Positions 43,372 to 51,429 are shown, counted from the stretch's first letter. The stretch: DNA of 64,000 nt from Lucifuga dentata (GCA_014773175.1 VXCM01000974.1:62001-126000), one strand, 5' to 3'. Numbers and translations: made by a program. Notes: generated by a model from the sequence alone, not told the origin.

Positions 43372-43496
43372 TGTAGATATATATATTTCAGTCTTACCCT
43401 GGAGATGGTGAGTGGCATGTTAAAGTCCTTTCCCCCTTGGAGCCTAAAGCCCCAGGGGGAGGGGCCTGAGAGTGTGACACTGTAGTTGCTGCTCAT
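1702..43496 (-). CDS. pdlim5: pdlim5 (Enigma homologue, PDZ-LIM protein 5), 3'-incomplete for the long isoform
   Basis: PDLIM5/ENH is a cytoskeletal adaptor: its PDZ domain binds alpha-actinin at Z-discs and its LIM domains bind protein kinases such as PKC. The sequence shows seven minus-strand exons (43496-43398, 30615-30464, 13579-13537, 12599-12166, 7558-7386, 7151-7115, 5680-5581) that join with matching phases to a 345-residue protein. Residues about 4-84 are the PDZ domain with [19 protein letters not shown]. Residues 99-242 are a Pro/Ser-rich linker with a ZM-like motif ([10 protein letters not shown]). Residues 244-300 carry the family signature [20 protein letters not shown]. The C-terminus contains LRDWHHG. 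PDLIM5 is preferred over the paralogue LDB3 because of [22 protein letters not shown] and [13 protein letters not shown], which I know from ENH. Two extra exons (3188-2874, 1860-1702) belong to a long isoform; no LIM-coding exon is in the window. Whether this is the a or b teleost copy is not decidable. Confidence 0.93.
1861..2873. other. pdlim5 intron (long isoform)
   Basis: No gene seen. It contains short CA-rich and (CAGA)n-like tracts (around 2500-2520) and no recognisable transposon. Confidence 0.5.
2874..3188 (-). CDS. pdlim5: pdlim5 long-isoform linker exon
   Basis: This 315-nt minus-strand exon has no stop codons. The acceptor is TTATTTCAG|T and the donor AACAG|GTATGT. It codes about 105 residues rich in Ser, Pro, Val and Gln (for example [17 protein letters not shown]). 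Its phase fits splicing from exon 6, giving AKKTN, like the KKAN of tetrapod ENH. It should link the PDZ half to LIM domains outside the window. I infer membership from phase, strand and composition, because the residues themselves are poorly conserved. Confidence 0.75.
4655..4715. repeat. compound (CT)n(CA)n microsatellite
   Basis: A run of CT dinucleotides passes directly into CA dinucleotides, about 60 bp in total. Confidence 0.95.
5422..5427 (-). terminator. pdlim5: possible polyadenylation signal of the short pdlim5 transcript
   Basis: The minus strand reads AATAAA about 155 bases after the short-isoform stop codon. This is a plausible poly(A) signal by position, but AT-rich DNA here holds further copies downstream (for example near 4555), so the true cleavage site is not certain. 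Confidence 0.45.
5581..5680 (-). CDS. pdlim5: pdlim5 short-isoform terminal exon
   Basis: The 100-nt coding part gives K313 (split) and residues 314-345, starting [11 protein letters not shown], including [18 protein letters not shown] and ending at TAG (5583-5581). It parallels the LRNWHHGLSAQ end of LIM-less short isoforms of LDB3/PDLIM5. The acceptor is GATGGCAG|AG. Using it gives a complete PDZ-plus-linker protein that could not bind kinases through LIM domains. Confidence 0.88.
5681..7114. other. pdlim5 intron 6
   Basis: No gene or clear transposon. It contains an 11-bp perfect inverted repeat with a 3-nt loop (6839-6849 / 6853-6863). Confidence 0.6.
7115..7151 (-). CDS. pdlim5: pdlim5 coding exon 6 (37 nt, acidic/basic)
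   Basis: This small exon codes V301 (split) and [11 protein letters not shown], aligning with ESEADNTKKA of tetrapod ENH. The acceptor is CATCTAG|TT and the donor is ACAAA|GTAAGTG. It ends with two bases, so the next exon must supply one base. Both candidate downstream exons (5680 and 3188) do so. Confidence 0.85.
7386..7558 (-). CDS. pdlim5: pdlim5 coding exon 5 ([13 protein letters not shown] signature)
   Basis: The 173-nt exon codes residues 244-300, opening [20 protein letters not shown] and ending [11 protein letters not shown]. This is the most conserved linker block of PDLIM5. The acceptor is CCCTCAG|GGC and the donor is AATG|GTATAG. The first base completes G243 from exon 4, which supports direct splicing over a 4.6-kb intron. 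Confidence 0.95.
8139..8159 (-). other. pdlim5: candidate 21-nt pdlim5 microexon
   Basis: A long pyrimidine tract ending CCCCTGTAG precedes 21 bases, followed by the near-consensus donor GTAAGTC. Inserted between exons 4 and 5 it stays in frame and would add GPQSILK. No comparable peptide is known to me in PDLIM5, so it is only a candidate. Confidence 0.4.
8472..8590. repeat. direct duplication around a single N, with (CA)n
   Basis: Bases 8472-8530 are repeated exactly at 8532-8590 with one N between them (8531). Both copies contain the same (CA)n tract. This pattern recurs at other N positions and looks like an assembly join. Confidence 0.85.
8844..8920. repeat. (CT)n-(CTCA)n-(CA)n microsatellite with one N
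   Basis: A CT tract with an N at 8874 grades into CTCA and then CA units. Confidence 0.95.
10081..10143. repeat. perfect 26-bp inverted repeat, 11-nt loop
   Basis: The left arm 10081-10106 is exactly complementary to 10118-10143, with the loop at 10107-10117. The loop sequence GCACATGCTGA nearly repeats the bases just left of the hairpin (10066-10079). It lies in pdlim5 intron 4. Confidence 0.9.
10415..10458. repeat. (GT)n microsatellite
   Basis: About 22 uninterrupted GT units within pdlim5 intron 4. Confidence 0.95.
11176..11222. repeat. (TTTA)n microsatellite
   Basis: About eleven consecutive tetranucleotide units. Confidence 0.95.
12166..12599 (-). CDS. pdlim5: pdlim5 coding exon 4 (Pro/Ser-rich linker with ZM-like motif)
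   Basis: The 434-nt exon codes residues 99-242 plus two bases of G243. It contains [12 protein letters not shown], shared with tetrapod PDLIM5, then 11 consecutive prolines (171-181) and eight serines (186-193) encoded by a GGA/CCT-type microsatellite. It ends with a ZM-like segment around residues 206-231 ([10 protein letters not shown] ... GQRRG). The acceptor is GTCGATAG|GAC and the donor is AATGG|GTGAGT. Purine repeats leave all three minus frames open across part of the exon; the frame is fixed by phase and homology. Confidence 0.9.
12600..13536. other. pdlim5 intron 3
   Basis: AT-rich intron with a perfect 21-bp hairpin (12925-12970) and a 20-bp direct repeat near 13388 and 13425. No gene seen. 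Confidence 0.65.
12925..12970. repeat. perfect 21-bp hairpin, 4-nt loop
   Basis: Arms 12925-12945 and 12950-12970 are exact complements. The loop is ACAG. The arms combine a GT/CA run with the unique word AGCATCATTTCC. Confidence 0.9.
13537..13579 (-). CDS. pdlim5: pdlim5 coding exon 3 (short Pro-rich linker)
   Basis: The 43-nt exon codes K84 (split) and [14 protein letters not shown], equivalent to the APKPEPVPV linker after the PDZ domain of tetrapod PDLIM5. The acceptor is TCTTTCCAG|GG and the donor is AAAG|GTAATG. The phases fit exon 2 (one base needed) and exon 4 (phase 0). Confidence 0.8.
13944..13979. repeat. perfect 14-bp hairpin, 8-nt loop
   Basis: Arms 13944-13957 and 13966-13979 are exact complements (CTTTGTGTCTGACT). 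A 9-bp palindrome-like repeat follows at about 14000-14019. Confidence 0.85.
14033..14076. repeat. (GT)n microsatellite
   Basis: About 21 GT units, uninterrupted. Confidence 0.95.
17304..17325. repeat. 22-bp perfect palindrome
   Basis: The two 11-base halves (CCACAGATAAA and its complement) abut with no spacer. Confidence 0.85.
17356..17484. repeat. 64-bp direct duplication around a single N
   Basis: Bases 17356-17419 recur exactly at 17421-17484, with an N at 17420. Probably an assembly join. Confidence 0.85.
17636..17684. other. assembly gap (49 N)
   Basis: A run of unknown bases between a GT-rich left flank and a poly-G right flank. The missing sequence is probably low-complexity. Confidence 0.98.
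18022..18045. repeat. 24-bp perfect palindrome
   Basis: Halves of GCAGAGTATATA and its exact complement, no spacer. Confidence 0.85.
19685..19723. repeat. poly-A run interrupted by N
   Basis: About 38 A with an N at 19706. This could be a retroposon tail or an unresolved homopolymer; no adjacent element is recognised. Confidence 0.8.
21202..21230. repeat. (GATA)n microsatellite
   Basis: About seven GATA units in pdlim5 intron 2. Confidence 0.9.
21688..21747. repeat. (GT)n microsatellite with N
   Basis: About 30 GT units with a single N at 21704. Confidence 0.95.
24490..24522. repeat. (GT)n microsatellite
   Basis: About 16 GT units followed by a GC-rich alternating purine-pyrimidine stretch (GCATGCATGCGTGCG) able to form Z-DNA-like structure. 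Confidence 0.9.
28978..29160 (+). mobile_element. dispersed teleost repeat, copy 1
   Basis: The order GATCAGAATCAGCACCAAAA, GTTCTTCC, TTTTGTCAAAATC, a poly-T run, ACAGAC and CCTCCTTGGCAAAGG matches a repeat common in fish genomes. A second divergent copy lies at 62285-62475 in the same orientation. I recognise the pattern but not a firm family name. Confidence 0.6.
29620..29646. repeat. (GA)n microsatellite
   Basis: About 13 GA units. Confidence 0.9.
30464..30615 (-). CDS. pdlim5: pdlim5 coding exon 2 (rest of PDZ domain)
   Basis: The 152-nt exon codes residues 34-83 plus two bases of codon 84. Family motifs [19 protein letters not shown] and LSLTLQK are present. The acceptor is TTTTGCAG|CTGAC and the donor is CAGAA|GTAAGAG. 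Its pyrimidine tract is a long T homopolymer broken by one N (30639). Confidence 0.95.
30619..30658. repeat. homopolymer A/T run with N at the exon 2 acceptor
   Basis: Poly-A on the plus strand, so poly-T on the transcribed strand, immediately before the CAG of pdlim5 exon 2. An N at 30639 marks an unresolved length. Confidence 0.85.
32532..32654. repeat. 61-bp direct duplication around a single N
   Basis: Bases 32532-32592 recur at 32594-32654, with an N at 32593. Probably an assembly join. Confidence 0.85.
32802..32856. repeat. poly-T / N / (CA)n tract
   Basis: A T run, an N at 32818, then about 18 CA units. Confidence 0.9.
33826..33875. repeat. (CA)n microsatellite
   Basis: About 23 CA units after a short ACTCAC lead. 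Confidence 0.95.
34154..34171. repeat. 18-bp perfect palindrome
   Basis: GGTGAAGAC followed directly by its complement. The centre contains GACGTC. Confidence 0.8.
36428..36449. repeat. 22-bp perfect palindrome
   Basis: ACTAGCATGCA and its complement with no spacer, centred on alternating GCATGC. Confidence 0.85.
36869..36924. repeat. perfect 19-bp inverted repeat, 18-nt spacer
   Basis: Arms 36869-36887 and 36906-36924 are exact complements (CTCAAAGTATAACACACTG). Confidence 0.9.
38139..38746. mobile_element. possible hAT-type non-autonomous element or fragments
   Basis: A poly-C run with an N (38152) is followed by GGTGGCGGAGCAGTGG and GCCTGGCCACCCCAGTGGCC. About 560 bp away the opposite orientation GTCTGGCTCCGCCACTGCCC occurs. 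The inverted CAGTGGCGGAGCCAG word is typical of fish non-autonomous DNA transposons. No target-site duplication was found, so the two ends may be separate relics. Confidence 0.45.
38974..39034. repeat. (GT)n microsatellite with N
   Basis: About 30 GT units ending at an N (39035), then degenerate GT/GCATG sequence. Confidence 0.95.
40091..40506. mobile_element. hAT-like MITE
   Basis: The left end CACTGGTTCTCAAAC and right end GTTTGAGAACCACAG are inverted copies of the CAGTGGTTCTCAAAC terminus that marks a widespread hAT MITE group. Internal GTACCAATGATGGTACACAT also fits the group. The 416-bp element has no transposase, and I could not identify an 8-bp target-site duplication, so it is probably old. 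Confidence 0.65.
41089..41166. repeat. compound (GT)n(GA)n microsatellite
   Basis: About 24 GT units then GA units with one AA interruption. Confidence 0.95.
41877..41955 (-). mobile_element. fragment of a CCGGGGCTGGCCC-ended DNA transposon
   Basis: The minus strand reads CCGGGGCTGGCCCGTGGCAT and then AACTAGGCGGTTGCCTAGGG, the end sequence of a family repeated in fish genomes, possibly hAT. Only one end is evident. Confidence 0.45.
43130..43181. repeat. (GT)n microsatellite
   Basis: About 25 GT units, 217 bases downstream (on the minus strand) of the pdlim5 exon 1 donor. Confidence 0.95.
43326..43375. repeat. compound (CT)n(GT)n microsatellite beside pdlim5 exon 1
   Basis: The tract starts only about 20 bases past the exon 1 donor at 43397, within pdlim5 intron 1. 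Confidence 0.95.
43398..43496 (-). CDS. pdlim5: pdlim5 coding exon 1 (start of PDZ domain)
   Basis: This exon codes residues 1-33, beginning [17 protein letters not shown] and ending TISR in phase 0. The donor is AGG|GTAAGAC. It holds the GFRLQGG carboxylate-binding loop of the PDZ fold. The start ATG at 43496 matches the family N-terminus (MSNYSV in tetrapod PDLIM5). Confidence 0.95.
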
Positions 43497-43635
43497 GGTC
43501 TTCGTGATCTTGGTGATGATGTCACTGGCCAGTGATGATGTTGATAGGAGACAAGTGTGATGTCACTGGTGCACAATAATGACCTGTCTTTTGATGATTG
43601 GTGAGGAATCAGTCAGAAGTGCTCTGTTCCAAGAT
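43497..43635 (-). other. pdlim5: pdlim5 5'UTR part of the first coding exon
   Basis: A strong acceptor (pyrimidine run then CTCAG) ends at 43636, 139 bases upstream of the start codon on the minus strand. The exon therefore probably begins at 43635 and is preceded by a non-coding first exon that I could not place with certainty. The UTR contains repeated GTGACATCA/TGATGATG-like words. Confidence 0.6.
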
Positions 43636-44230
43636 CTGAGAGAAGAAAAAAAAAACAAAACATGCATTGGTTTGTTGTGTATGTTTGCGTAACACAGAAT
43701 AAGCAAAAAGGAAAATTTTGCGATGCACAAAGAGGAAAAAGCAGAGCGAAGAGGAAAATGAGAGACATAACGAAAATGAAATGGAAAAATAGAAATTAAT
43801 CATCAAGTCAGTTATAGAAATACATATTGTGAATTTAATGGTAGAAAATCAAATTCATAACATTTCAGCATACACTCTTAAGCAGGTGAAATTAAACAGA
43901 AGTACACAAATGCTAAATAATTACTAGCTATTATTAATTATCTAATATTTTTGCATGATTCAAGATGTAGCTGTAACATACACACTGCACAGTTATCCCA
44001 TAGACAATCCTTACCATAGGATATTTACCCAGCTAATATTCTTAGAATGCAGCACATCCCCTACTATTTCTGTTATGTGAAGGGAAAAGCTGTACCTCTT
44101 TAATGGAAACTCCAGAGAGGAAAATAATTCCTTTACAGGCAGGTAGAATATAATCCCTATTTTCCCCTGGACTATCCCCTTCCCAGCAACCACACCGTGT
44201 GTGTGAGAGGCAGAGAGGGATGCAGTGCTA

Positions 44231-44237
44231 TTATATA
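44231..44237 (-). promoter_or_regulatory. possible TATA box for pdlim5
   Basis: The minus strand reads GGGTATATAATAG about 600 bases upstream of the pdlim5 5'UTR exon, with a pyrimidine-rich stretch 20-50 bases downstream. Position and sequence are suitable, but no first exon boundary was proven. Confidence 0.25.
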
Positions 44238-44817
44238 CCCGCTAATGACAGAGGGGAGGGGAAAGGTGGAGGAGGGGAGAGAAGAGGGATATGAGAGGAC
44301 AAACGAGTAGAGGTTAGGACGGGAGGAGAAAGAGGAGGGGAATCGCCCATGACAGCCCATGGGTGGAGTGAGCAGAACACAGAAGAGGAGGAGGAACGAG
44401 GGAAATGATTAAAAAAAAAGGGGAGATTAGAGGATGGGAGGAGACAACACTGAAAAAAGTAGGGGGTAAAGGGGGGATTAAGGAAAGAGTGTGGGAGCAC
44501 TGCACCACAGAGAAAATTACGAGAGTGGGGGGTGGGGGTATGGTTTATCTTTCATCCGGATATATTTTGGGACCGTGGGCTCAGTGCCGCAGGCAAGCAG
44601 CAGCTTAATTTTAGGTGAAACCAGTCATAGACAGAGTGAGGCCCAGGCATACATCCCAGAGGTTTGGCTTGAAATGTGCGGAATTTGCCCCAGACTAGCC
44701 ATTTTAAACAGGTTATAAAGGTAACATTTTGGAAAATCCATGCATGGAAGTGATTCCTCTTCAGGTGACGCTGACGTTTTTACCATTCTATACATCCTGT
44801 CATGTACTTCTTAAATT

Positions 44818-44841
44818 CTAACCCTAAAACCCTAACCCTAT
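44818..44841. repeat. short telomere-like CCCTAA motif cluster
   Basis: Three CCCTAA-type units with one imperfect spacer. A TTAGGG-like cluster also occurs at 59674-59698. They are too short to show a telomere fusion. Confidence 0.6.
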
Positions 44842-45059
44842 CCTTAAACAAATTGTCCTCACTCAGTGTATACGATATAGGCTGTTAAAATCAATGTCAT
44901 GGTTCTACTTTCTTCTTAAAACATCTGAGAAACCTTGTTAACCAGTCAAATGATTAACTGATCTCAGTCATAATCCAAACATCTCTGGACATCTTTATTT
45001 GCTGTCTATTAGTTCCCAAAGCACAGCAATATCATTTAAATCTTATTTGTTTAATTTTT

Positions 45060-45082
45060 ATCCATCCATCCATCCATCCATT
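45060..45082. repeat. (CCAT)n microsatellite
   Basis: About five CCAT units. Such tails often end fish L2-type LINEs, but no LINE body is visible beside it. Confidence 0.85.
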
Positions 45083-46399
45083 TAACCATTAATTTTATGC
45101 TTAGAGAGCAGGCAGTGTTTCTTCTCTTGCACTTGCTTTAGTCCATTCCCCTTTTCTAGCCCAGATGGAGCAACGCTGACTTTGTACTTACACTGATATA
45201 GAAGTGGCTCAATTTAACACTTATCCTGTCCCTTTTCTTGGCCCTGATGACATACACACACACAAACACACTCAGTAACCCTTACCAAGTCGTAGCCCTG
45301 CACTGTGTTCACTGAGCTAGTTATAGGAGTGTCATGAGCCCACAATCAAAAGGAGACTTTCTCCTGGAAAAGCAACAATTGCAGAGGGAGAGATGGAGAG
45401 AAGAAACCTGAGAAAAAAGGACATAGACAAAAATGGGAGCTAGAAGTGGTTGGAAGATATGTTTGAGAAGACTCTTCAAGATCGAGAAAGAGACATTGGT
45501 ATAAATGTGAGGTGCAGTGGTGATGGAAATCACAAGCATAAACATTTTGGTTTTGCACTACATGACCAGTTTATTGTATATTTTGTCACAGCCATGTTAC
45601 ACTTAAACCACTTGCAGCAGCTTCTAACAGATAATACCATGACAGATACAACATGAGGAATACACATAGACATTCATATACACAGGAAGCTCTTCAACTT
45701 GCCTGTTAATGAAGTGCCTGATAAGTATAGTGTGTATGTCTGAAGAGAATCCAGATTTAACAATGGCCGCAGCAACAGACAAAATCATGAGAAGAGAAGA
45801 AAAGGAAAACTTATTAACTATTTTTCCATTGTAGAGTTGGGAGGCCTGAAGAGCTACCTGAAATTTTACTCAAATGTAATTACAAAAAGCAAAGTGCTTA
45901 ATTGGTGCTCCAGCACAGATAACTGTTAGCGACCACATGCAAAAGACAACATCATCACATCTTGGATTTGATGCCCTGGATAATTTGTAGCCCTTGTTTG
46001 ATCCTCTGGTGAACTCTAGATTAATTAATAAAACCATTTCAGCCCTTCTTGGCCTTCTAGAAACAAGATTATTGCAAGTTCAAGAGTGTACTGGGGAACT
46101 ATTGATGGATATTGGATATTACATGACATCTTGCAACAACTTTCATGACGTCAATTACTGCAACATCATTTACTTTCCCTTCTCAAGCAAGTCACGCATC
46201 AAACAGCATGGGATTAATGTTAGGGGTATTGAAGATTATTAGCTAGGGATTAAGATATGACATGGGAGGGTGAAAGGTTAAGGAGGTGGAGGAAACTGAA
46301 CCTGGACCTTGTGGGCTGGACTGACTTAGAAAAATGTAGGAAATAACGTCAAGAAAAAAAAATAGTGAAAACAGAAAATATTTTCTGTATTACAAAGTA

Positions 46400-46771
46400 C
46401 AAGCAGTCCCCGACTTATGAACGTCTAATTTACAAAACATCCATACTTACGAACTGACCGCCATAAAGCCTGTTAAATTAAAAATTCGAGTTACTTGTAA
46501 TGTTTCGTAATAACTAACGGCACTACTTTGCGACACACAATTAATACATTGTGTGTGTATAATACATTGTCAAAATATTGTGCGTCGTCAGCGGTTCAGC
46601 TGTATTATTATGTTTAAGATGTTCTAGTATAGCTTGAAGTGTTTCTTATGCATAGAAAGGTAAAATATATACGCTAGATATGCACCTTACCCAACTGTTC
46701 CGATTTACGTACAAATCCGACTTAAAGACAGCTGTAGGAATGGAATTCATTCGTAACCTGGGAACTGCCTG
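46400..46771. mobile_element. Tigger/mariner-like MITE
   Basis: The element is flanked by TA on both sides (46398-46399 and 46772-46773). Its ends are imperfect inverted repeats: CAAGCAGTCCCCGACTTATG on the left and, read inward from the right, CAGGCAGTTCCCAGGTTACG. The TA target site and CAGGCAGTYCCC terminus fit the Tc1/mariner-pogo (Tigger) type. Its 372 bp contain no transposase. Confidence 0.75.
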
Positions 46772-47515
46772 TATGATATTGTCCTAAAAGTAAGTCTAGG
46801 GAAAAGTCGCAGAGCAAATTTTGCATGATTAAACCCATTTCATAAGACATGTTCCTGGGTTGTAAATCCTATGTCTTACAAATCATGCTTTCTAAAATGA
46901 TCATGTGTTTCTAGAGTTGGTAGCTTGGTGAGGACACTTTGAATTTCAAGGTGTAATTTGAGTGTGCAGGAAAGACTCTTTGGCACAATATTTTTGTTCA
47001 TTTAAATGCAAAAAAAAAAAAACAAAANAACAGGAGGCACAATTTACAAATGAAAATTCCCACCCCCCCCAAGTTAGGTTTAAATATTGTCTTAAATTAT
47101 GCTTGTTAGTTTTAAAAGAAGCCATGCAGCACAAGACATGATGAATAATGTAATACAAAACAGTAGATTTAATGACTGTAATTCTATAAACAAGCTTTTG
47201 TGGAGAAATGAAAGAAAAATTGACACAATGAAGAATAATAAGGGACTCTGGGTAAGACTAATGGCTAATGTACCAATGTCTTGTGAAGAGAGCGCTGGTT
47301 TTGAGTCCCATGAAGATACCGTTTCTAAAATATGGGCCTCATCATTGGCCCATCAGTCTGTTTTCCTGTCGTAAGACATTTGATCAATTGGTTATATAGT
47401 CAACAATGGCCAGTGACCAGGAAGTGTAACAGAGAAGAAAGCAGATTTGTAGCCGCAGGATAATGATATGAAAAACTAACAGTGTGCTGTAGCATGAAAC
47501 CTCAGACACCGTGCC

Positions 47516-47553
47516 AGATCTTTTGACAGAACCTTTGTTCTGTCAAAAGATCT
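47516..47553. repeat. perfect 17-bp hairpin, 4-nt loop
   Basis: Arms 47516-47532 and 47537-47553 (AGATCTTTTGACAGAAC) are exact complements; the loop is CTTT. Confidence 0.9.
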
Positions 47554-47797
47554 GTTCCAATCCCCATATGCTCACCTCTCCACATGCTTAACGATCACAG
47601 TTTAGCAGCCCCCAGCTACACACACACACACACACTGCATCCACCAAGCCCCACCCCCAAATAGTATGATAATCTGCCCCTCTAGATGACATTTAATGCA
47701 TCATGTGAACAAAAGGGGGCACCCACTCCCTCCTCTGTCCCACAGCTACAATTTAGGGATAGAGGGAGCTGTACAGCTTGATATGCACAATCAATTT

Positions 47798-47801
<4 letters not shown>

Positions 47802-47834
<33 letters not shown>

Positions 47835-47851
47835 AAATTATTCTGTTTGGN

Positions 47852-47901
<50 letters not shown>

Positions 47902-47921
47902 AAATTATTCTGTTTGGGTCA
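47802..47921. repeat. (CT)n tracts with duplicated flank around an N
   Basis: A CT tract plus AAATAAATTATTCTGTTTGG is followed by N (47851) and then the same arrangement again. A probable assembly join in a microsatellite. Confidence 0.85.
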
Positions 47922-48101
47922 AAGCTTGAGACAAAACTTGTGTACTTAATAATATAAATATTAAATAAACTTTTTTACTTATTACTTGCTTGTTAACTAA
48001 AACTACATGTTTTAGTCAAATTCAGTACTTAAAGGATATAGAGAGGAACTCTGAAGTGTGACTGTTCATTACTGTGTGAGTTTAAAATAGGTTATTACTA
48101 A

Positions 48102-48135
48102 AAAAAAAAAAAAAAATNAAAAAAAAAAAAAAAAA
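48102..48135. repeat. poly-A run with N
   Basis: Homopolymer broken by TN at 48117-48118. Confidence 0.8.
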
Positions 48136-48637
48136 TTGACAGAAATAAAGCTGCAGTAAAAAGTGGATGGTGGTTCTGCCTTGCAGCAACATAACAAATC
48201 AAAGGTAGACTGATTCACATGCGTGACATATTATTTATATAATGTCTTGGTAGGGTTGTTTTGTTTAGTGGAAGTAGACCAATGGAAAATTGAGGTACTT
48301 TACTGTCTCCTTCACTTAGATTGAGATGTAGGAAATGAGTAGTGTGCCCTCCTAAACAAAAAGTGATACAGACAAAAGCATAGACACAATGTAACCCCAA
48401 AATCACACACACTATAGATACAAACACAAGTTCACCCACAGGTATACACACATACAAACATGTACACAGTTGTGTACTAATCAGAGTGTTTGTCTACCAA
48501 CCATGACTCAATGACTGCTCCAGACTACATAAGCCAAAACTAATCTCCCAGACATATTGCTGTAAATACTGTAAATCACTGCACTAAAATTAATCTTCCT
48601 TTAACTTCCTTTTATAGTGCATTCAGTTGAATGGTTC

Positions 48638-48722
48638 CTATCCAGGGATTTAAATAGGATGAAAATTAGCCTGCATTTCTATCCAGGGATTTAAACTTAT
48701 AGGATGGAAATTAACCCGAGAC
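48638..48722. repeat. imperfect 41-bp tandem duplication
   Basis: CTATCCAGGGATTTAAA begins at 48638 and again at 48679, and each is followed by similar GGATGRAAATTA sequence. Confidence 0.75.
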
Positions 48723-50216
48723 CATGAGTGGTAGCATTCCAATCAGATTATTAGAATGAGTGCTTATTAGTACTTAAATCCATATTAATTGAAAGCAAAC
48801 AGAGAGACCAGACAACAACTTAATAGGTTTTTACAGTTTACATACACTAACTCCATTTACCAATTACTGCATGCATTGTGATGGAAATAAAGTTGACTTT
48901 AATATTTATGTCTGACTCATAGGCATGAAATTATTTTTGCAGTATCCTGGCTTTGGGCTTTGCCTATGGTAGCCCTGTGGTCAAAACACAATAGCATTTC
49001 AAAAATTCTTTCACAGGTGTTTCTGAAATATTATAGTGTTTTATGAATCCTAACATCCTCTGTGCGAAATACTGTGCCAGATTGCTCCAGCAATGCACAC
49101 ACTAGAGCTAAGCACAGCTTAATTAGCTTAATTATCTAAGCTTAGCTAATTACAGCTAAGTAAAAGTAGCTGTAAAAAGATCAGATACAAATAAAGGTAC
49201 ATTACAGATATTAATAACACTATGGCGCAAATGTGAACATGAATGAATAATTAATGATGTATTTGACTTAAAATTTGTACAAAATCAAAAACTGCGAATT
49301 TAGCTTACATTAGCTTAGATGGGGGGGGACATACCCACAAACTCACACAGATCCATAAAAATGGATTTTATGCCAAACTGTGGAAACAGTGACAGCATCC
49401 CTGGTGTCCAGGGATGAGATTATCATCAGGACCTTGTATCTCTTCTTGGAGCTCATTCACTCTTTTTAACTGCTGTCTTTCACAGTGGAAAATATTCCCC
49501 CATTTACCAGCCAACCAGACAGACTCTTGGAGACACAGAGGCTTTGTCCAAATAACGGGGGCTTGTCCATTCTAAGGATGATAGACTAAGCAAAATCTGG
49601 CTTCAGCAACACATAAACATGAACATGCAGGTGCACACTTACACATACACAAACTGCAAATGTACACAGACTTACTTAATGTTTGGGGCAAGTCTGGGTC
49701 AACCAAAGAGAGGCATTTTAGAAGCTGAGATGCTGCTACAGACCAAATGAAGACAATCCAATCACTTGATACTGCTAAGATCAGACGCTCTTATCTCTTT
49801 TCTTCCATCTTTGGTTTAGAAGGAGAGTAATACATTAAACATCACTGACCTGGCTCCTTTCAAATTCATCAGGCCAAATTTTTCCATAAGAAACAAGAAA
49901 CTGTCCAGATTATCATGAACTTTACTGAGCACATTTATGATCCCCAGAGGTTTAAACATTTCCATATCTGGACCGTTTCCGTCTAGCACCACACTCTGGA
50001 TAATCTTTACATTTTTAGAGCTGCTACTGGTTAAGCTCTAAGATATCTAAGTCATCTGTATGTTAAGAAAGAGCTTTTGTATCGTGCTGCTTGTATTGCA
50101 GTCTTACTGCCTGGTGCCTTCAGACAGTATGATGGGTCATAACGTCTTGATAAATATGCCCCATTCAGAGTGCATTCGTTATATTAATCTCACTTTCCTA
50201 CCAGGCTTTATAGAAT

Positions 50217-50270
50217 CCTCGTGCCCATCATTGGGCACGAGGAGGGTTCACCCTGGACACATCGCCAGCN

Positions 50271-50299
<29 letters not shown>
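50217..50299 (-). mobile_element. L2-type 3' tail fragment joined to (CA)n
   Basis: GGAGGGTTCACCCTGGACAC followed by ATCGCCAGC matches a diverged, reversed copy of the CAGGGTGTACCCCGCC tail seen at 54722. An N (50270) and a CA tract follow directly. Confidence 0.5.
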
Positions 50300-50303
<4 letters not shown>

Positions 50304-51138
50304 CATTCACAGTCACATGCACACTATTTGTTTGCTGTATCTTCTTTTATTTCTCCTTCTTGTCTTTATTTCATCTTTTCGCTTCAAATGTAACCAATAT
50401 AACTAATTTCCTCTGAGAACCTATAGTAACAAAAATAAATAAGTCAATAAATAATTAGATATCAAACAGACATAAACATAACAAAAATGTCTCTCACTCT
50501 CTCTCTCTCTCTCTCTCAATGCTTTTCATTGTGGTCATGGCTGTTATGGTAAAGACAACCTAGCACAGTTCCTACATATATCAAATAGGCATCACATAAG
50601 AATATTTAAATGGCTTTGGACAAATGAATACAGAAAACAGAATCTTTTAGTAATTCCAAAATATTATCCAGTCCAAAAAAGATTTCATGATTTTGAGACA
50701 CAGGTACACACCATGTGGCCATGATGAATAACAATGAGGGCTGGTTTAATGGCCAGAATGTTGGCGGTGTGGTTAAATTGGGAGAATTAAAGTGTAATTC
50801 TTACCACTATAAACTGGGGACATCCTTTAAAAAAATGAAATCAGTGAAAATGAAAGAAAGACATTTTCTTACTTTTCATATGCAGATATTAAAGCTTAAA
50901 CAGAAGTGCTGATTTAACAGACATAGACATACATTAGGGGTTTACTGGATGGATGGTCACTTTCCAATACAAACTTGCTTTTGAAGTGTGATTTTTATAA
51001 AATCATCTTAATATGGTTTGGCAATAGTTTTCATCCAGTTATTATGATAAGAAGAGTTAAAGCCCAGATTCTTATAAGAGAGACGTCTTATGGCAATGTT
51101 CAATATACATTAGCCCCTGGCAGATACAACCTTAGGCC

Positions 51139-51156
51139 TGTGTGTGTGTGTGTGTN

Positions 51157-51204
<48 letters not shown>
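51139..51204. repeat. (GT)n microsatellite with N
   Basis: About 32 GT units with an N at 51156. Confidence 0.95.
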
Positions 51205-51208
<4 letters not shown>

Positions 51209-51380
51209 TGTGTGCGTGTGTGAATATATAGTATATGCTCACATCTGCCCATGTAATATGTCTCCTTTCCTACCATGACTTACATCAGAGGCCAGTTATG
51301 ATTTTGGATTTATTATTATAAATGTGCAGTTGCATTTGGAGGTAGCCTAGTGTCACTACTTTACTTCCCTCCATAATAAA

Positions 51381-51383
<3 letters not shown>

Positions 51384-51429
<46 letters not shown>

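Larger units (their letters stand above)
30616..43397. other. pdlim5 intron 1
   Basis: A 12.8-kb intron with many (CA)n tracts, single-N joins, hAT-like repeat fragments and perfect inverted repeats (34154-34171, 36428-36449, 36869-36924). No convincing gene. An open minus frame at 37712-38245 is treated as chance plus transposon sequence. Confidence 0.6.

Noticed and set aside
30464..43496. PDZ exons as ldb3 (ZASP/Cypher)
   Set aside because: The PDZ domain is similar in both, but the linker words [22 protein letters not shown] and [13 protein letters not shown] fit PDLIM5. LDB3 reads differently there.
44231..44530. CpG-island promoter of pdlim5
   Set aside because: The region is purine-rich and has few CpG dinucleotides. 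Only a possible TATA box remains.
44818..44841. Telomere or chromosome-fusion site
   Set aside because: Only three or four degenerate units occur; such motifs are frequent by chance in fish intergenic DNA.
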